Shown here: positions 7,005 to 16,462 of the stretch, piece by piece
Position numbering within the stretch: the stretch's first letter is position 1
Layout: the number at the start of each line of letters is the position of its first letter
From: Pirellula sp.
GTDB lineage: Bacteria; Planctomycetota; Planctomycetia; Pirellulales; Pirellulaceae
Length of the DNA: 32,624 bases
Assembly: GCA_021300155.1 (NCBI GenBank)
Contig: JAJTID010000144.1
Location: forward strand, 1-32,624
Direction: 5' to 3'
Position numbers and translations under genes: made by a program
The notes under the pieces: model-generated
What the model was told of the DNA's origin: nothing
Databases searched by the model: none
Seen by the model: the letters and a program-made list of their open reading frames with translations, nothing else

Positions 7005-9653
7005 TTAATTGGATTCTTTTGCTTGCCTTTGGAGTGCTTCTAGTTGCTGCAAGGCTTCAATCGGTGTCATGCGTTCAATTTCCAACGACTTCAATCGGTC
7101 GACAACAGCGTTGTCCTTCCATTCAAAGAGAGTCATCTGGATCGAGCCGTTCGCTTTGCTTTTGGGTGGTGCGATATTTGGCTGACCATACTTATTGAGA
7201 TGGTTCTGTTCGAGTTGCATCAGTATCTCTTTGGCACGATCGTTTACTTCGCGTGGAACGCCAGCCAATCGCGCGACATGGATACCATAACTGCGATCTG
7301 CTCCTCCCGGAACGATACGATGCAAGAAGACAACGTTATCATCCCATTCCTTGACAGACACATTCCAGTTGCGAACACCGGGCAGCGACTTTTGAAGATC
7401 AATCAGTTCATGGTAGTGTGTCGCAAACAATGTACGCGCTCGGTTGACACCATGAAGATGCTCGACAATCGCCCATGCTAACGAGAGTCCATCGTACGTG
7501 CTTGTGCCTCGGCCGATCTCATCGAGGATGACGAGCGAGCGTTCTGTCGCCGTGTTCAGAATGCGGGCCGTCTCAACCATTTCGACCATGAAGGTACTTT
7601 GACCACGGGCCAACTCATCGCTCGCGCCGACACGAGCGAACAGACGATCTGCAATTCCAATCGTAGCTTTTCGCGCTGGCACAAAACTGCCCATCTGAGC
7701 CATGATCGTGAGCAAGGCCGTTTGGCGAATGTAAGTGCTCTTGCCCGCCATGTTCGGGCCTGTGATCAATAGTATGTTTCCGTGTTCTGTGCCAATCATC
7801 GAATCATTCGGCACGAACGTTCCCTTAGGAAGGGTTGCATCCAACACAGGGTGCCGGCCTTCGTAGATTTCTAACAGCGGCTCGTCGGTAATGCTCGGTT
7901 TGACGTACCCCTGTTTGACAGCTAATTCAGCGAGAGAAGCGATCGCATCTAACTCCGCGAGAATTGCAGCGTTCAATTGCAAAGCTTGGGTTTGCAAGTG
8001 AACTTGCTCACGCAGTTCAAGGAACAATTCGAACTCCAGCGCCTTGGCAGACTCATCCGCTGTTAGCACTTTCTCTTCGTATTCTTTGAGTTCAGGTGTA
8101 ATGTAGCGTTCGGCATTCTTCAGGGTCTGTTTGCGGATGTAGTTTGCAGGGACACGATCGCGATGTGTGTTGGTGATTTCGAGATAGTAACCAAAGACCG
8201 ACGTAAAGCCGACTTTGAGACTCGTGATGCCCGTCTGCTGGATTTGGTCTGCTTGATAGCGAGCGATCCATTCTTTGCCGCCTGTCGCTAATATCCTGAA
8301 GTCATCCAAGCGTTGGTCATAACCCGTGCGAATGTAACCGCCATCGCGTGCGACCAATGGGCAGTCTTCTTCGAGTGCCGATTCCAAATGCTCACGCAAG
8401 GTCGGTAGAAGATCGATTCGAGTTTGAAGCTGAGTCAATCGCGCCGAAAGACGTTCTTCGAGCAACGCTTTGATCTTCGGGATTTGTCCGAGAGAACGAC
8501 CGACTTGTTTGAGATCGCGAGGGCTGCATCGTCCAGTGGAAACGCGCGCCATGAGTCGTTCGATATCGTAAACATCCGATAGGTTCTCCCGCATGGCAGT
8601 GCGCAATCGATCGTTGCGAACAAACTCGTCGACCGCGTCCAATCGAGACTCGATCTGTTCTTTCGAAAGAAGCGGCGATGCGAGCCACTGTCCAAGTCGC
8701 CGAGCCCCCATCGACGTGACGGTACGGTCCAATACCTCGAGAAGCGATCCTTCCCGAGTGGCGGTGCGAATGGTTTGCGTTAACTCCAACGAGCGGCGCG
8801 TGGCGGAATCGATCTCCAGGATACGACTCAATCGCGATGGGACCAATTGTTGGATATGGGTCAGCGAAGTCTTCTGCGTCTCTTGCAGATAAGCCAACGC
8901 TGCACCAGCCGCGCTGATGGCGAGAAGGTCTTGAAGACGTGTCGAGTTCACCGAGGCATCGGGTTGGAGATCCCAGCCCATTCCAGACAAATCCAAAACA
9001 CCGAAGTGCTCATGAAGCACGCGTTGCGATTCTTCAAATCCGAATTGCCAGGAAGGCCGACGGGTCAGAGCCCACTTTTCAAAGTCGTCGCGCTTGAACG
9101 TCGAGTCATCTTCGCGAACCAAGATTTCCGCTGGTTCGAGCCGAGCGATTTGATCGGATAGGGATGCGAGCGGAAAAGAGCCCGCCTCGAAGCGCCCCGT
9201 GGATAGCTCTACCCAAGCTAGGCCAATCGATGCCGACGAGCCTCCAGCTTTTCCCGGTGCGGGATGGTAAACGGCCAAAAGCAGATTGCCTGACCGAGGA
9301 TCGAGGAGGGCGTCGTCGGTCAAGGTGCCGGCCGTTACGATGCGTTGGACTTCGCGACGTACCAGCCCTTTGGCCGTGGCCGGGTCTTCGATTTGCTCGC
9401 AAACCGCGACGCGAAAGCCAGCTCGGACCAGTTTCGCAAGATAGCCCTCCAGTTGATGGTGGGGAAAACCGGCCATCGGGATCGGATTTTCTCCTTTGTC
9501 CCGGCTGGTGAGGGTCAGCCCCAAAACTCGGGCGACGGTTTTTGCATCCTCGTGAAAAAGCTCATAAAAGTCACCCATTCGGAAAAAAAGGATGGCATCG
9601 CCGCTGGCGGCTTTGGCTTCTTCGTACTGCTTCATCATCGGCGAAAGGTTCAT
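7005..9653 (-). CDS. mutS: DNA mismatch repair ATPase MutS
   Basis: This 882-residue protein matches bacterial MutS in length and order of domains. The mismatch-reading Phe-X-Glu motif is at F29-E31 in MGDFYELF. The connector and lever domains follow, then the Walker A GPNMAGKST at 632-640 and the Walker B/signature LDEIGRGTSTYDG with D711-E712. A late ATFATHYHEL-like segment (here LFATHYHEL) completes the ABC-type site. The C-terminus has QMTLFE, which fits a beta-clamp-binding motif, and a final helix for dimer or tetramer contact. MutS binds mismatches and recruits MutL. The gene is convergent with the propeller gene; only 24 bp separate the stops. A weak 5-bp stem (CCAAT/ATTGG, 6997-7012) overlaps its stop. 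Confidence 0.97.
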   Translation of the reverse strand: MNLSPMMKQYEEAKAASGDAILFFRMGDFYELFHEDAKTVARVLGLTLTSRDKGENPIPMAGFPHHQLEGYLAKLVRAGFRVAVCEQIEDPATAKGLVRREVQRIVTAGTLTDDALLDPRSGNLLLAVYHPAPGKAGGSSASIGLAWVELSTGRFEAGSFPLASLSDQIARLEPAEILVREDDSTFKRDDFEKWALTRRPSWQFGFEESQRVLHEHFGVLDLSGMGWDLQPDASVNSTRLQDLLAISAAGAALAYLQETQKTSLTHIQQLVPSRLSRILEIDSATRRSLELTQTIRTATREGSLLEVLDRTVTSMGARRLGQWLASPLLSKEQIESRLDAVDEFVRNDRLRTAMRENLSDVYDIERLMARVSTGRCSPRDLKQVGRSLGQIPKIKALLEERLSARLTQLQTRIDLLPTLREHLESALEEDCPLVARDGGYIRTGYDQRLDDFRILATGGKEWIARYQADQIQQTGITSLKVGFTSVFGYYLEITNTHRDRVPANYIRKQTLKNAERYITPELKEYEEKVLTADESAKALEFELFLELREQVHLQTQALQLNAAILAELDAIASLAELAVKQGYVKPSITDEPLLEIYEGRHPVLDATLPKGTFVPNDSMIGTEHGNILLITGPNMAGKSTYIRQTALLTIMAQMGSFVPARKATIGIADRLFARVGASDELARGQSTFMVEMVETARILNTATERSLVILDEIGRGTSTYDGLSLAWAIVEHLHGVNRARTLFATHYHELIDLQKSLPGVRNWNVSVKEWDDNVVFLHRIVPGGADRSYGIHVARLAGVPREVNDRAKEILMQLEQNHLNKYGQPNIAPPKSKANGSIQMTLFEWKDNAVVDRLKSLEIERMTPIEALQQLEALQRQAKESN

Positions 9654-9833
9654 GTCGAGATGTTACCATCCCACCCGAGCTGGCCAAATAGGCTGAGCTG
9701 GGAAGCTTCCCGCGAAACAAACTCCTTGGTCCGGTGTTTTCTGTAGGCGGGAGATTCCCGTCCAGCTAGAATTGTGGGGTTAGTGAAGCATTTTTGCTGC
9801 ACGCCAGAATTGGCGGCGAGTCCGAGAGAACCG

Positions 9834-11252
9834 ATGATGAAAAGACCAATCCAAACTGCAATCTGCCTCATTTGTGGGGTTCTTCTGGGTGCCGACACGG
9901 TCGTTCTCAGCACGAACCTGGTACTAGCCCAACCCCCAGGTTTCGGTGGCGGCCCACCATTTGGAGGCTTCGGTGGCGGACCTCCTTCGTTTGGTGGTGG
10001 ATTTGGCGGCCGGGAAGGTGGTTTTGGTAGCCGGGATGGAGGTAGCCGCGAAGGTGGCAGTCGCGAGGGCGGATTTGGAGGATTTGATCCATCGATGTTC
10101 CTCGGCCGGATGGACCGAAACGGCAATGGGATGCTCGATCTCGACGAGATGGAAGGACCTGCTCGCTTTATGATCGAACGGATGGCTCGTGGAAATCCGA
10201 GCATCGACATGTCCAAGCCTATTCCGCTCTCGAAAATCACAGAGGCGTTTCAAGCAATGAGGAACGGAGGTAGCTCGTCCTTTTCTTCCTCATCCTCAGA
10301 TGAGTCGATGAGCGAAGCCACCACTCTTGTACCTGGATTCGGTATCAAAAAAGAGAAGGTGCCCGTTCCTGGTTTCGGATCGATCGCGAATGCCATTAAC
10401 ATCCGTGTAGAAGAACAAGACATTCGCGATGCAGATGATCGAATGGGTCGCTACGACACGAATCGAGACGGAGTCTTGGATGCGACCGAAGTGACCAATA
10501 GCCGTATGACTGACGCGATGGAGTATGACCGAAACGGCGATGGCAAAGTCACGCGAGACGAGCTTGCAGTGCGCTACGCCAAGCGTCGGCAATCGTACAG
10601 CCAAAGCAGCCAATCGAGTCAAGATAATTCTCGCCGTGACAGTCGGGACTCTCGCGGTCGAGACAGCAAAGACAAAGACAAGGAAAACAAGGAAGTTCCT
10701 AACCCTTTCGAGAAGATCTTTAGCTATCGAATCACGGACAAAGATGGAAAACTGAAACGCCCCGCAGGCTTACCGGAGTGGTTCGTTCGACGAGACATCA
10801 ATGTCGATAACCAAGTTTCGATGGACGAATATTCCAGCAAATGGAATTCCGATGTTATCGATGAATTTGCAAAAGCCGATGCGAACCTCGATGGCTTTAT
10901 TACGGCAAAGGAATGTCTCACGGCTGTCAAGAAAGGGTTCATTCCAGGATCCGGTGGAGGTTCGTCGAGCGCAGCATCCAGCAGCGTGTCCACGGATACC
11001 AGGTATTCTACTGCCAGTACGAGCAGTACATCCACCGCAGCGCCGAAAGCACCTGTTGCAGGGGGCGTAGATCCCAAAATGGTTGCTTGGATGGAGGGTC
11101 GGATGAAGAAGTACGACAAGAACTCAGATAATAAATTGGATGTAGGTGAGTTCAAAGCCTATGATGCAAACGGCGACTTCGGCGCTGTCGATCAAAACAA
11201 AGATGGATTAGCCGACGTCACCGAATTGGTTATTGCGCGGCAAAAGAAGTAA
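9834..11252 (+). CDS. Secreted Gly-rich EF-hand (calcium-binding) protein
   Basis: The start is ATG 9834 (or the adjacent ATG 9837), opening a signal peptide (KRPIQTAICLICGVLLGADT, cleavage near VLAQ). This is preferred over the in-frame ATG at 9774. The 472-residue mature part begins with a Gly/Phe/Arg/Ser repeat region (GGFGGGPPSFGGGFGG, then GSREGG repeats). At least seven EF-hand-like calcium loops follow: DRNGNGMLDLDE (94), DTNRDGVLDATE (208), DRNGDGKVTRDE (232), DINVDNQVSMDE (321), DANLDGFITAKE (349), DKNSDNKLDVGE (428) and DQNKDGLADVTE (453). Two Ser-rich or Arg/Asp/Lys-rich linkers separate the clusters. It is likely extracellular or periplasmic calcium binding or scaffolding. It lies 18 bp upstream of nth but is probably functionally unrelated. 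Confidence 0.85.
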   Translation: MMKRPIQTAICLICGVLLGADTVVLSTNLVLAQPPGFGGGPPFGGFGGGPPSFGGGFGGREGGFGSRDGGSREGGSREGGFGGFDPSMFLGRMDRNGNGMLDLDEMEGPARFMIERMARGNPSIDMSKPIPLSKITEAFQAMRNGGSSSFSSSSSDESMSEATTLVPGFGIKKEKVPVPGFGSIANAINIRVEEQDIRDADDRMGRYDTNRDGVLDATEVTNSRMTDAMEYDRNGDGKVTRDELAVRYAKRRQSYSQSSQSSQDNSRRDSRDSRGRDSKDKDKENKEVPNPFEKIFSYRITDKDGKLKRPAGLPEWFVRRDINVDNQVSMDEYSSKWNSDVIDEFAKADANLDGFITAKECLTAVKKGFIPGSGGGSSSAASSSVSTDTRYSTASTSSTSTAAPKAPVAGGVDPKMVAWMEGRMKKYDKNSDNKLDVGEFKAYDANGDFGAVDQNKDGLADVTELVIARQKK

Positions 11253-11270
11253 GTCGATGATTAGTAACGC

Positions 11271-11921
11271 ATGAAGCGAGAACAGCGAGCTGAAATTGTA
11301 CTGAAGCGACTCGGTGAACTATATCCCCAGACGCCGATCCCGCTCGATCATGGTGACACTTATACGCTCTTGATTGCGGTGCTCCTCAGTGCTCAGTGCA
11401 CGGACAAGATGGTCAATCGAGTCACGCCCAGTCTCTGGAAATTGGCCGACAATCCTTACGACATGAGCAAACAAAAAGTGGATAATATTCGAGCGATTAT
11501 CCAGCCATGCGGATTGAGTCCTCAAAAGTCGAAAGCGATCCTTGAGCTCTCAAAGATCCTTGTGACGAAGCACGATGGTAAAGTTCCCGAATCGTTTGAG
11601 CACTTAGAGGAATTACCTGGCGTCGGCCACAAGACGGCATCCGTCGTCATGAGTCAAGGATTTGGGCATCCAGCATTTCCTGTAGATACACATATACATC
11701 GCTTGGCTCAGCGCTGGGGGTTAACCAACGGTCGAAGCGTGGAGCAAACCGAGAGAGATTTGAAGAAACTTTTCCCCGAAGCGAGTTGGAATCAGCTTCA
11801 TCTTCAGATAATCTTCTACGGCCGTGAACATTGTACTGCGCGCGGTTGCGACGGCATGACCTGCGGAATCTGTCGCGAGCTTTATCCCAAGCGACGCACA
11901 CCCATAATCACCAAGAAATGA
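11271..11921 (+). CDS. nth: Endonuclease III-type DNA glycosylase/AP lyase
   Basis: This 216-residue protein has the full endonuclease III core. The helix-hairpin-helix reads LPGVGHKTASVV with the catalytic Lys at K121, and VDTHIHR supplies the catalytic Asp at D139. These sit one residue from the E. coli K120/D138 positions. The N-terminal segment LLIAVLLSAQCTDKMVN is typical. It removes oxidised pyrimidines from DNA. The C-terminal cysteines are odd: C188, C193, C198 and C201 give C-X4-C-X4-C-X2-C. The usual 4Fe-4S pattern is C-X6-C-X2-C-X5-C, and no Cys exists near residue 207. The stop TGA overlaps the ATG of the comF-like gene (ATGA). Confidence 0.95.
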   Translation: MKREQRAEIVLKRLGELYPQTPIPLDHGDTYTLLIAVLLSAQCTDKMVNRVTPSLWKLADNPYDMSKQKVDNIRAIIQPCGLSPQKSKAILELSKILVTKHDGKVPESFEHLEELPGVGHKTASVVMSQGFGHPAFPVDTHIHRLAQRWGLTNGRSVEQTERDLKKLFPEASWNQLHLQIIFYGREHCTARGCDGMTCGICRELYPKRRTPIITKK

Positions 11922-12676
11922 CCGTTGGATTATCTAAACCTCGATGGTTGCAAAAGATACGCCCGTACGCCGACATTTTCTTTCCTCGTGCCTGCTTGCT
12001 TTGCCATCGCGTGCTCGTCAATGAGATGAACGAATCCGTCTGCACTGGTTGTTTGGATGAATTGGTGCCGGACAAGAACGTTTGCCAGAAGTGTTCTGCA
12101 CCTGTTCCTTTGTCTGTTGCCGAGACCCCGAAGAAATGCCGACTGTGCAAAAGTGACTGGGAGTTCAACCGTGTTTATAGCATGTGTACGTATCGATCCT
12201 CGGCAGCCAAGGCGGCTCGAAAAATGAAGTCGATCAAGCACGAGTCGTTGACTGCGGAGGTTGGACAGAAGATGGGAATCTGGTTTGCGGGATCTGCCGT
12301 GGGGCGACCAACCTATGACGCGATTGTTCCCATACCGCAACACTGGATACGCAAATGGTTCACGAAATACAACCAAGCTGCAGTTCTGGCGGAAATGGTC
12401 TCTAGGGTCACAAGGATTCCAATAGAGAGTCGATGGCTCTATCGATGCAAATGGACAGAGAAGCAAGGGACGAAGACGATCGAGGAACGATTGGCGACAG
12501 CTCGCGATTCGTTCGCTATTTCGAAACCAAAAGCTGTACAGGGAATGACCATTCTGTTAGTGGACGACATTCTCACCAGCGGAGCTACCGCGAGCGATGC
12601 GGCTCGAGCACTCCGAGGGGCTGGAGCGAAACAAGTGGATGTTCTCGTTTTTGCAAGAGGTGCCAATGCGACTTAA
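11918..12676 (+). CDS. ComF-family phosphoribosyltransferase-like protein
   Basis: The start ATG 11918 overlaps the nth stop (ATGA), giving 252 residues. Four CXXC pairs at the N-terminus (C26/C29, C42/C45, C56/C59, C74/C77) form the zinc-ribbon region of ComF proteins. The C-terminal half is a type I phosphoribosyltransferase with the PRPP-binding segment ILLVDDILTSGAT (212-224). It is preceded by VPIPQHWIRKWFTKYNQA, the ComF-typical strand and Arg/Lys loop. ComF is needed for DNA uptake in several transformable bacteria, but homologues are widespread in species not known to be competent, so the role here is open. Coupling to nth implies co-translation. Confidence 0.85.
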   Translation: MTVGLSKPRWLQKIRPYADIFFPRACLLCHRVLVNEMNESVCTGCLDELVPDKNVCQKCSAPVPLSVAETPKKCRLCKSDWEFNRVYSMCTYRSSAAKAARKMKSIKHESLTAEVGQKMGIWFAGSAVGRPTYDAIVPIPQHWIRKWFTKYNQAAVLAEMVSRVTRIPIESRWLYRCKWTEKQGTKTIEERLATARDSFAISKPKAVQGMTILLVDDILTSGATASDAARALRGAGAKQVDVLVFARGANAT

Positions 12677-12921
12677 GGACGCAGGATCGCCTTTAGGAGT
12701 TTTTTACGCGAAAAAAAGCGCAAAAAAACCAATCCGTCGTTGAACGACTTTTTAAGTCCGGCTAATCTTACCGTTTCCGCTAGGATGATCAGTCAAGGAT
12801 CACCTACACCACTTGGGGGGAGAACTAAGCTTCGTCTCACCAACCTCGATCTCGCGAGCTTTTTAGTAGTGTCTGGAAAGCACGGATCTTTGATACTGTT
12901 ACACGTAACCAAGAGTTAAGC
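12677..12921. promoter_or_regulatory. Leader/intergenic region upstream of the pyrophosphatase gene
   Basis: This 245-bp gap holds an A/T-rich inverted repeat: GTTTTTTACGC (12699-12709) can pair with GCGCAAAAAAAC (12718-12729). The repeat is only 23 bp after the comF-like stop and could end that transcript, although its T-run precedes the GC core on the plus strand. The rest presumably contains the hppA promoter and a long untranslated leader. I recognise no known riboswitch. The start ATG 12922 is preceded by AAGAG at 12911-12915, a weak ribosome-binding candidate. Confidence 0.35.
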
Positions 12922-15090
12922 ATGGGTCAAATTATCACGTATTTCGTCCCCGTCGCAGGGGTAGTTGCTTTGTTTTTGATGATCTACAAGGCGAAGTGGG
13001 TAAGCGAACAAGATTCGGGTACGGATCGGATGCGGAAGATTGGCGAAACGGTTTCGGCCGGAGCGATGGCTTTTTTGAAGGCTGAGTACAGAGTGCTAAC
13101 GATTTTTGTATTCATCGTTGCGGTACTATTGGGCTATATGGGAAGCCAATCCAGTGAATCTTCTGCACTACTTGGAGTCGCGTTTGTTGTGGGCGCTTTT
13201 TGTTCTGGTCTCGCTGGCTTTTTCGGGATGAGCGTCGCCACAAAGGCAAATGTGAGAACCGCCAATGCCGCGAGAATAAGCCTAGGAGAAGCTCTCAATG
13301 TCGCATTCACGGGCGGTTCGGTTATGGGATTGGCTGTGGTAGGACTGGGGGTTCTCGGGCTCAGTGCCCTTTTCATTATCTTCTCGAAACTTGACGGTTG
13401 GGACACCAACAGAGTCCTAACAGTGGTGACCGGATTCTCCTTTGGTGCATCTTCTATTGCTTTATTCGCACGGGTTGGAGGCGGGATCTACACCAAGGCC
13501 GCTGACGTTGGTGCAGACCTTGTTGGTAAAGTGGAAGCCGGTATTCCCGAGGACCATCCTCTTAATCCTGCGACGATCGCTGATAATGTTGGAGATAACG
13601 TAGGCGACGTGGCAGGAATGGGTGCTGATTTATTCGAATCTTATGTCGGTGCGATTGTCGGAGCGATGGTTCTGGGTGCACTCTTTATTGGTACCCCTGG
13701 TTTCGAAACGGACAACACGTTCGCCGGCCTGAATGCTGTGTTGTTGCCACTGGTATTGTCCGCTGTTGGCATTTTGACATCCATTTTCGGCATGCGGTTC
13801 GTTCGTGTTGGAGATGGCGGTGACCCGCACCGCGCTCTAAACAAAGGAGAATTGGTTTCTGCAGGTGCAATGTTGGTCGCGACTTTTGCACTCTCCAAGC
13901 TAATGTTACCGAATGAATTAGTGATCCATGGCGAAACCTACTCGTCGTTGGGGGTGTTCTTCGCAGTGATATTTGGATTGGTAGCTGGATTGGCCATTGG
14001 ATATGTCACAGAGATCTATACTGGCACAGGTACGAAAGCGGTGCGAGGAGTCGTGAGTCAATCGATCACCGGTAGTGCCACCAATATCATCGCCGGATTG
14101 GGAGTAGGAATGCAATCGACTGCAGTTCCAACTCTCATATTGGCAGCGGCGATCGTTGGTGCTTATGAGTGCGCAGGTCTTTACGGGATCGCCATCGCTG
14201 CGGTCGGCATGTTGTGCAATACGGGAATTCAGTTGGCGATCGATGCCTTCGGACCGATTTCCGACAATGCTGGTGGGATCGCAGAGATGAGTGGGTTGCC
14301 GAAAGAAGTACGAGAGCGAACCGATAAGCTGGATGCCGTGGGAAATACAACGGCCGCTATTGGTAAGGGCTTTGCCATCGGATCGGCAGCGCTGACCGCG
14401 ATCTCCCTGTTTTCAGCATATATGTCCAAAGCTGGAATCGACTCGATCAATGTGGCGCAACCGCATGTAACAGCCGGGCTTCTGATCGGTGGAATGCTAC
14501 CTTTCCTATTCTCTGCAATGGCCATGGGTGCTGTTGGTCGGGCGGCTATGGATATGATTCAGGAAGTTCGTCGACAGTTCGCAACAATTCCTGAATTAAA
14601 GGCGGCACTAGCCGTGCTTCGAGAGAATGATGGCAAAGCGATAACCGAATGGACCCAAGAAGATCAAGACATTTTCAATGCCGCAGATGGAAAGCCCGAA
14701 TACGGAAAGTGTGTCGAAATCTCGACCAAGGCTTCGATTCGCGAAATGGTCTTGCCTGGACTACTAGCGATCGTAGCGCCAGTAGCCGTTGGATTTGGAG
14801 GCGGAGCAGAGATGTTAGGAGGTCTCTTAGCTGGCGTCACGGTAACAGGTGTTCTATTGGCGTTATTTCAATCCAATGCAGGTGGGGCTTGGGACAACGC
14901 CAAGAAAATGCTCGAAGAGGGCGTCGTCATCGATGGAGTCACCCATAAGAAAGGTTCGGATGCGCACAAGGCAGCAATCGTTGGTGACACAGTTGGCGAT
15001 CCGTTCAAAGATACCTCTGGGCCATCACTGAATATTTTGTTGAAGCTGATGTCGGTGGTTGCATTGGTGATTGCAACCATGTTGAAATAG
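12922..15090 (+). CDS. hppA: Membrane-bound ion-translocating pyrophosphatase
   Basis: This 722-residue polytopic protein is a membrane pyrophosphatase, which couples PPi hydrolysis to H+ or Na+ export. Substrate motifs are present: [20 protein letters not shown], then the acidic loop [20 protein letters not shown]. Near the C-terminus are [12 protein letters not shown] and [20 protein letters not shown]. The determinant [10 protein letters not shown] has Ala at residue 478 where K+-independent enzymes carry Lys, so this should be the K+-dependent class. Glu239 in DLFESY sits where Na+-pumping and some H+-pumping K+-dependent enzymes have their gating Glu, so Na+ transport is plausible but not proven. 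The gene is monocistronic by appearance, with its own terminator. Confidence 0.95.
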   Translation: MGQIITYFVPVAGVVALFLMIYKAKWVSEQDSGTDRMRKIGETVSAGAMAFLKAEYRVLTIFVFIVAVLLGYMGSQSSESSALLGVAFVVGAFCSGLAGFFGMSVATKANVRTANAARISLGEALNVAFTGGSVMGLAVVGLGVLGLSALFIIFSKLDGWDTNRVLTVVTGFSFGASSIALFARVGGGIYTKAADVGADLVGKVEAGIPEDHPLNPATIADNVGDNVGDVAGMGADLFESYVGAIVGAMVLGALFIGTPGFETDNTFAGLNAVLLPLVLSAVGILTSIFGMRFVRVGDGGDPHRALNKGELVSAGAMLVATFALSKLMLPNELVIHGETYSSLGVFFAVIFGLVAGLAIGYVTEIYTGTGTKAVRGVVSQSITGSATNIIAGLGVGMQSTAVPTLILAAAIVGAYECAGLYGIAIAAVGMLCNTGIQLAIDAFGPISDNAGGIAEMSGLPKEVRERTDKLDAVGNTTAAIGKGFAIGSAALTAISLFSAYMSKAGIDSINVAQPHVTAGLLIGGMLPFLFSAMAMGAVGRAAMDMIQEVRRQFATIPELKAALAVLRENDGKAITEWTQEDQDIFNAADGKPEYGKCVEISTKASIREMVLPGLLAIVAPVAVGFGGGAEMLGGLLAGVTVTGVLLALFQSNAGGAWDNAKKMLEEGVVIDGVTHKKGSDAHKAAIVGDTVGDPFKDTSGPSLNILLKLMSVVALVIATMLK

Positions 15091-15113
15091 CCTTTTAGAG
15101 AATGACTTTGCTT

Positions 15114-15143
15114 GTAGCCTGCCTATCGGGAAGGCTACTTTTT
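15114..15143 (+). terminator. Intrinsic terminator after the pyrophosphatase gene
   Basis: GTAGCCT (15114-15120) pairs with AGGCTAC (15132-15138) across an 11-nt loop, followed at once by TTTTT (15139-15143). It lies 24 bp after the hppA stop. It also overlaps the stop codon of the convergent minus-strand propeller gene, so the two genes share their 3' ends. Confidence 0.75.
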
Positions 15144-16462
15144 GGAAGCATCGAGTGATGCACGAACGAGTCGTTTGTCGTTGCGAGCGAAGACGCTCTT
15201 TTCGGCAAAGGCAGGATGAGACCAACAGACACCTCCACGCTGTCCTAGCTGGTCGCGAGTCGGTTCGATCAACGGACATCGATCGAGGATGGTCAAACCT
15301 GTCGGAGAGAGCTTTGCCAGGAGCAATTCGCCTCGTTCGTTGAACATCCATACTCGATCGGCTTGCCGGACCATATGGATCGTCGCCCATCGAGCGCGCG
15401 GCACAGCAGTGAGATCTTCCCAAATCCGTTCACCTGTTTTTGCATTGAGACAACGAAATTGTCCGTAGCTATCGGCCCCATAGATGAATCCTTGCTGAGA
15501 TATGCAACAACCGATCATGGCGTGTAGTGATTTGGTTTGTTGTTCATCTGGCCCGACAACTCGCCAAAGGACCTCTGAGGTTAACGATTCTTTTGGAGTA
15601 CGTATCATTCTTTTGGAGTACGTATCATCAGCGAACCATCATAAAACGACGAAACAAAAACGGTGTCGCCGTCTACGATTGGATCACCGATTCCGATTGG
15701 CATTCGGGATGGTGGGAAAGGATGCCCCCAGTAGACATTGCCTGTCACTGGGTCTAGACCAGACAAACTGTCGCCGGTCCAACAAACCAAGACATCTTTT
15801 CCAGCTTGTTGGATGAGGACTGGTGACGAATATGCCGCTCTATCCTTCAGGGACCTCCACACTTCTCGTCCCGACGTTTTATCAAAAGCCACCATGCAGG
15901 CACCGGCGTCTCCGGATACTTGCTGAATAACAAGTTCCTTATAGATGAAGGAAGAGCCAGCAATACCCCAAATCGGCATTCGAATGTTGTACTTTTCCAG
16001 CAAGTTGTGGTGCCAAAGCACTTCACCCGTCGATGCGTTCAGGCAATGAAAGTGACCCATCGCACCAATACAATAGACTTTTCCGTTGTCGATCGTCACA
16101 CTAGCGCGAGGGCCTGCCGTGTAGCTGATCTTGTAGTCAGCTTGGTATTCGTGGGTCCATAAAGACTTGCCTGTCGATGAGTCGAAACAAAGTACACGTT
16201 CGGTCGCGTCTCGATCTTTGGGTTGGCGGTCCATTACATAGACCTTGCCCCCGGCGACGGTAGGTCCGGTGTAGCCAGGTCCAACCTCTACGGACCAATC
16301 AAGTGGCAGTTGTCCATCTGGAAGCTCATTCACAAGCCCGGTTTCATTCCAGATTCCATCGCGAGTTGGGCCTCGCCATTGAGGCCAATCGTCTGCGGTT
16401 GTCAGACCGAATGGTATGGCTGAGAAAATAGACAAAAGAAAAAGGGATCGAAGTGGCTTCAT
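15135..16462 (-). pseudogene. PQQ-type beta-propeller protein gene split by a 20-bp tandem duplication
   Basis: The N-terminal part (16462-15605, 285 residues) starts at an ATG that opens a signal peptide (MKPLRSLFLLSIFSAIPFGL) and then DDWPQWRGPTRDG, the hallmark opening of planctomycete BamB/PQQ-like propellers. Blade motifs such as GKVYCIGAMGHFHCLN and STGEVLWHHN follow. It ends ...SSFYDGSLMIRTPKE-stop. The C-terminal part (15608-15135, 157 residues) begins MIRTPKESLTSEVLW and continues the blades (GFIYGADSYGQFRCLN, KTGERIWED). The shared MIRTPKE comes from the duplicated 20 bp. With one copy the frame is a single 435-residue protein. The new stop (TGA 15607-15605) overlaps the second ATG (15608-15606), so reinitiation could yield two polypeptides. 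It may be a recent mutation, a phase-variable state or a sequencing artefact. Confidence 0.85.
15587..15626. repeat. Exact 20-bp tandem duplication inside the propeller gene
   Basis: Bases 15587-15606 and 15607-15626 are identical (ATTCTTTTGG then AGTACGTATC). Because 20 is not a multiple of three, the second copy shifts the reading frame of the minus-strand propeller gene. Removing either copy restores one continuous frame. The repeat has no internal short period, so it looks like a single recent duplication and not a long-standing microsatellite. Confidence 0.95.

Noticed and set aside
9650-10240. Minus-strand Pro-rich frame of 196 codons
   Set aside because: It is the shadow of the Gly-rich coding region of the EF-hand protein (GGC/GGA read backwards gives Pro and Ser codons).
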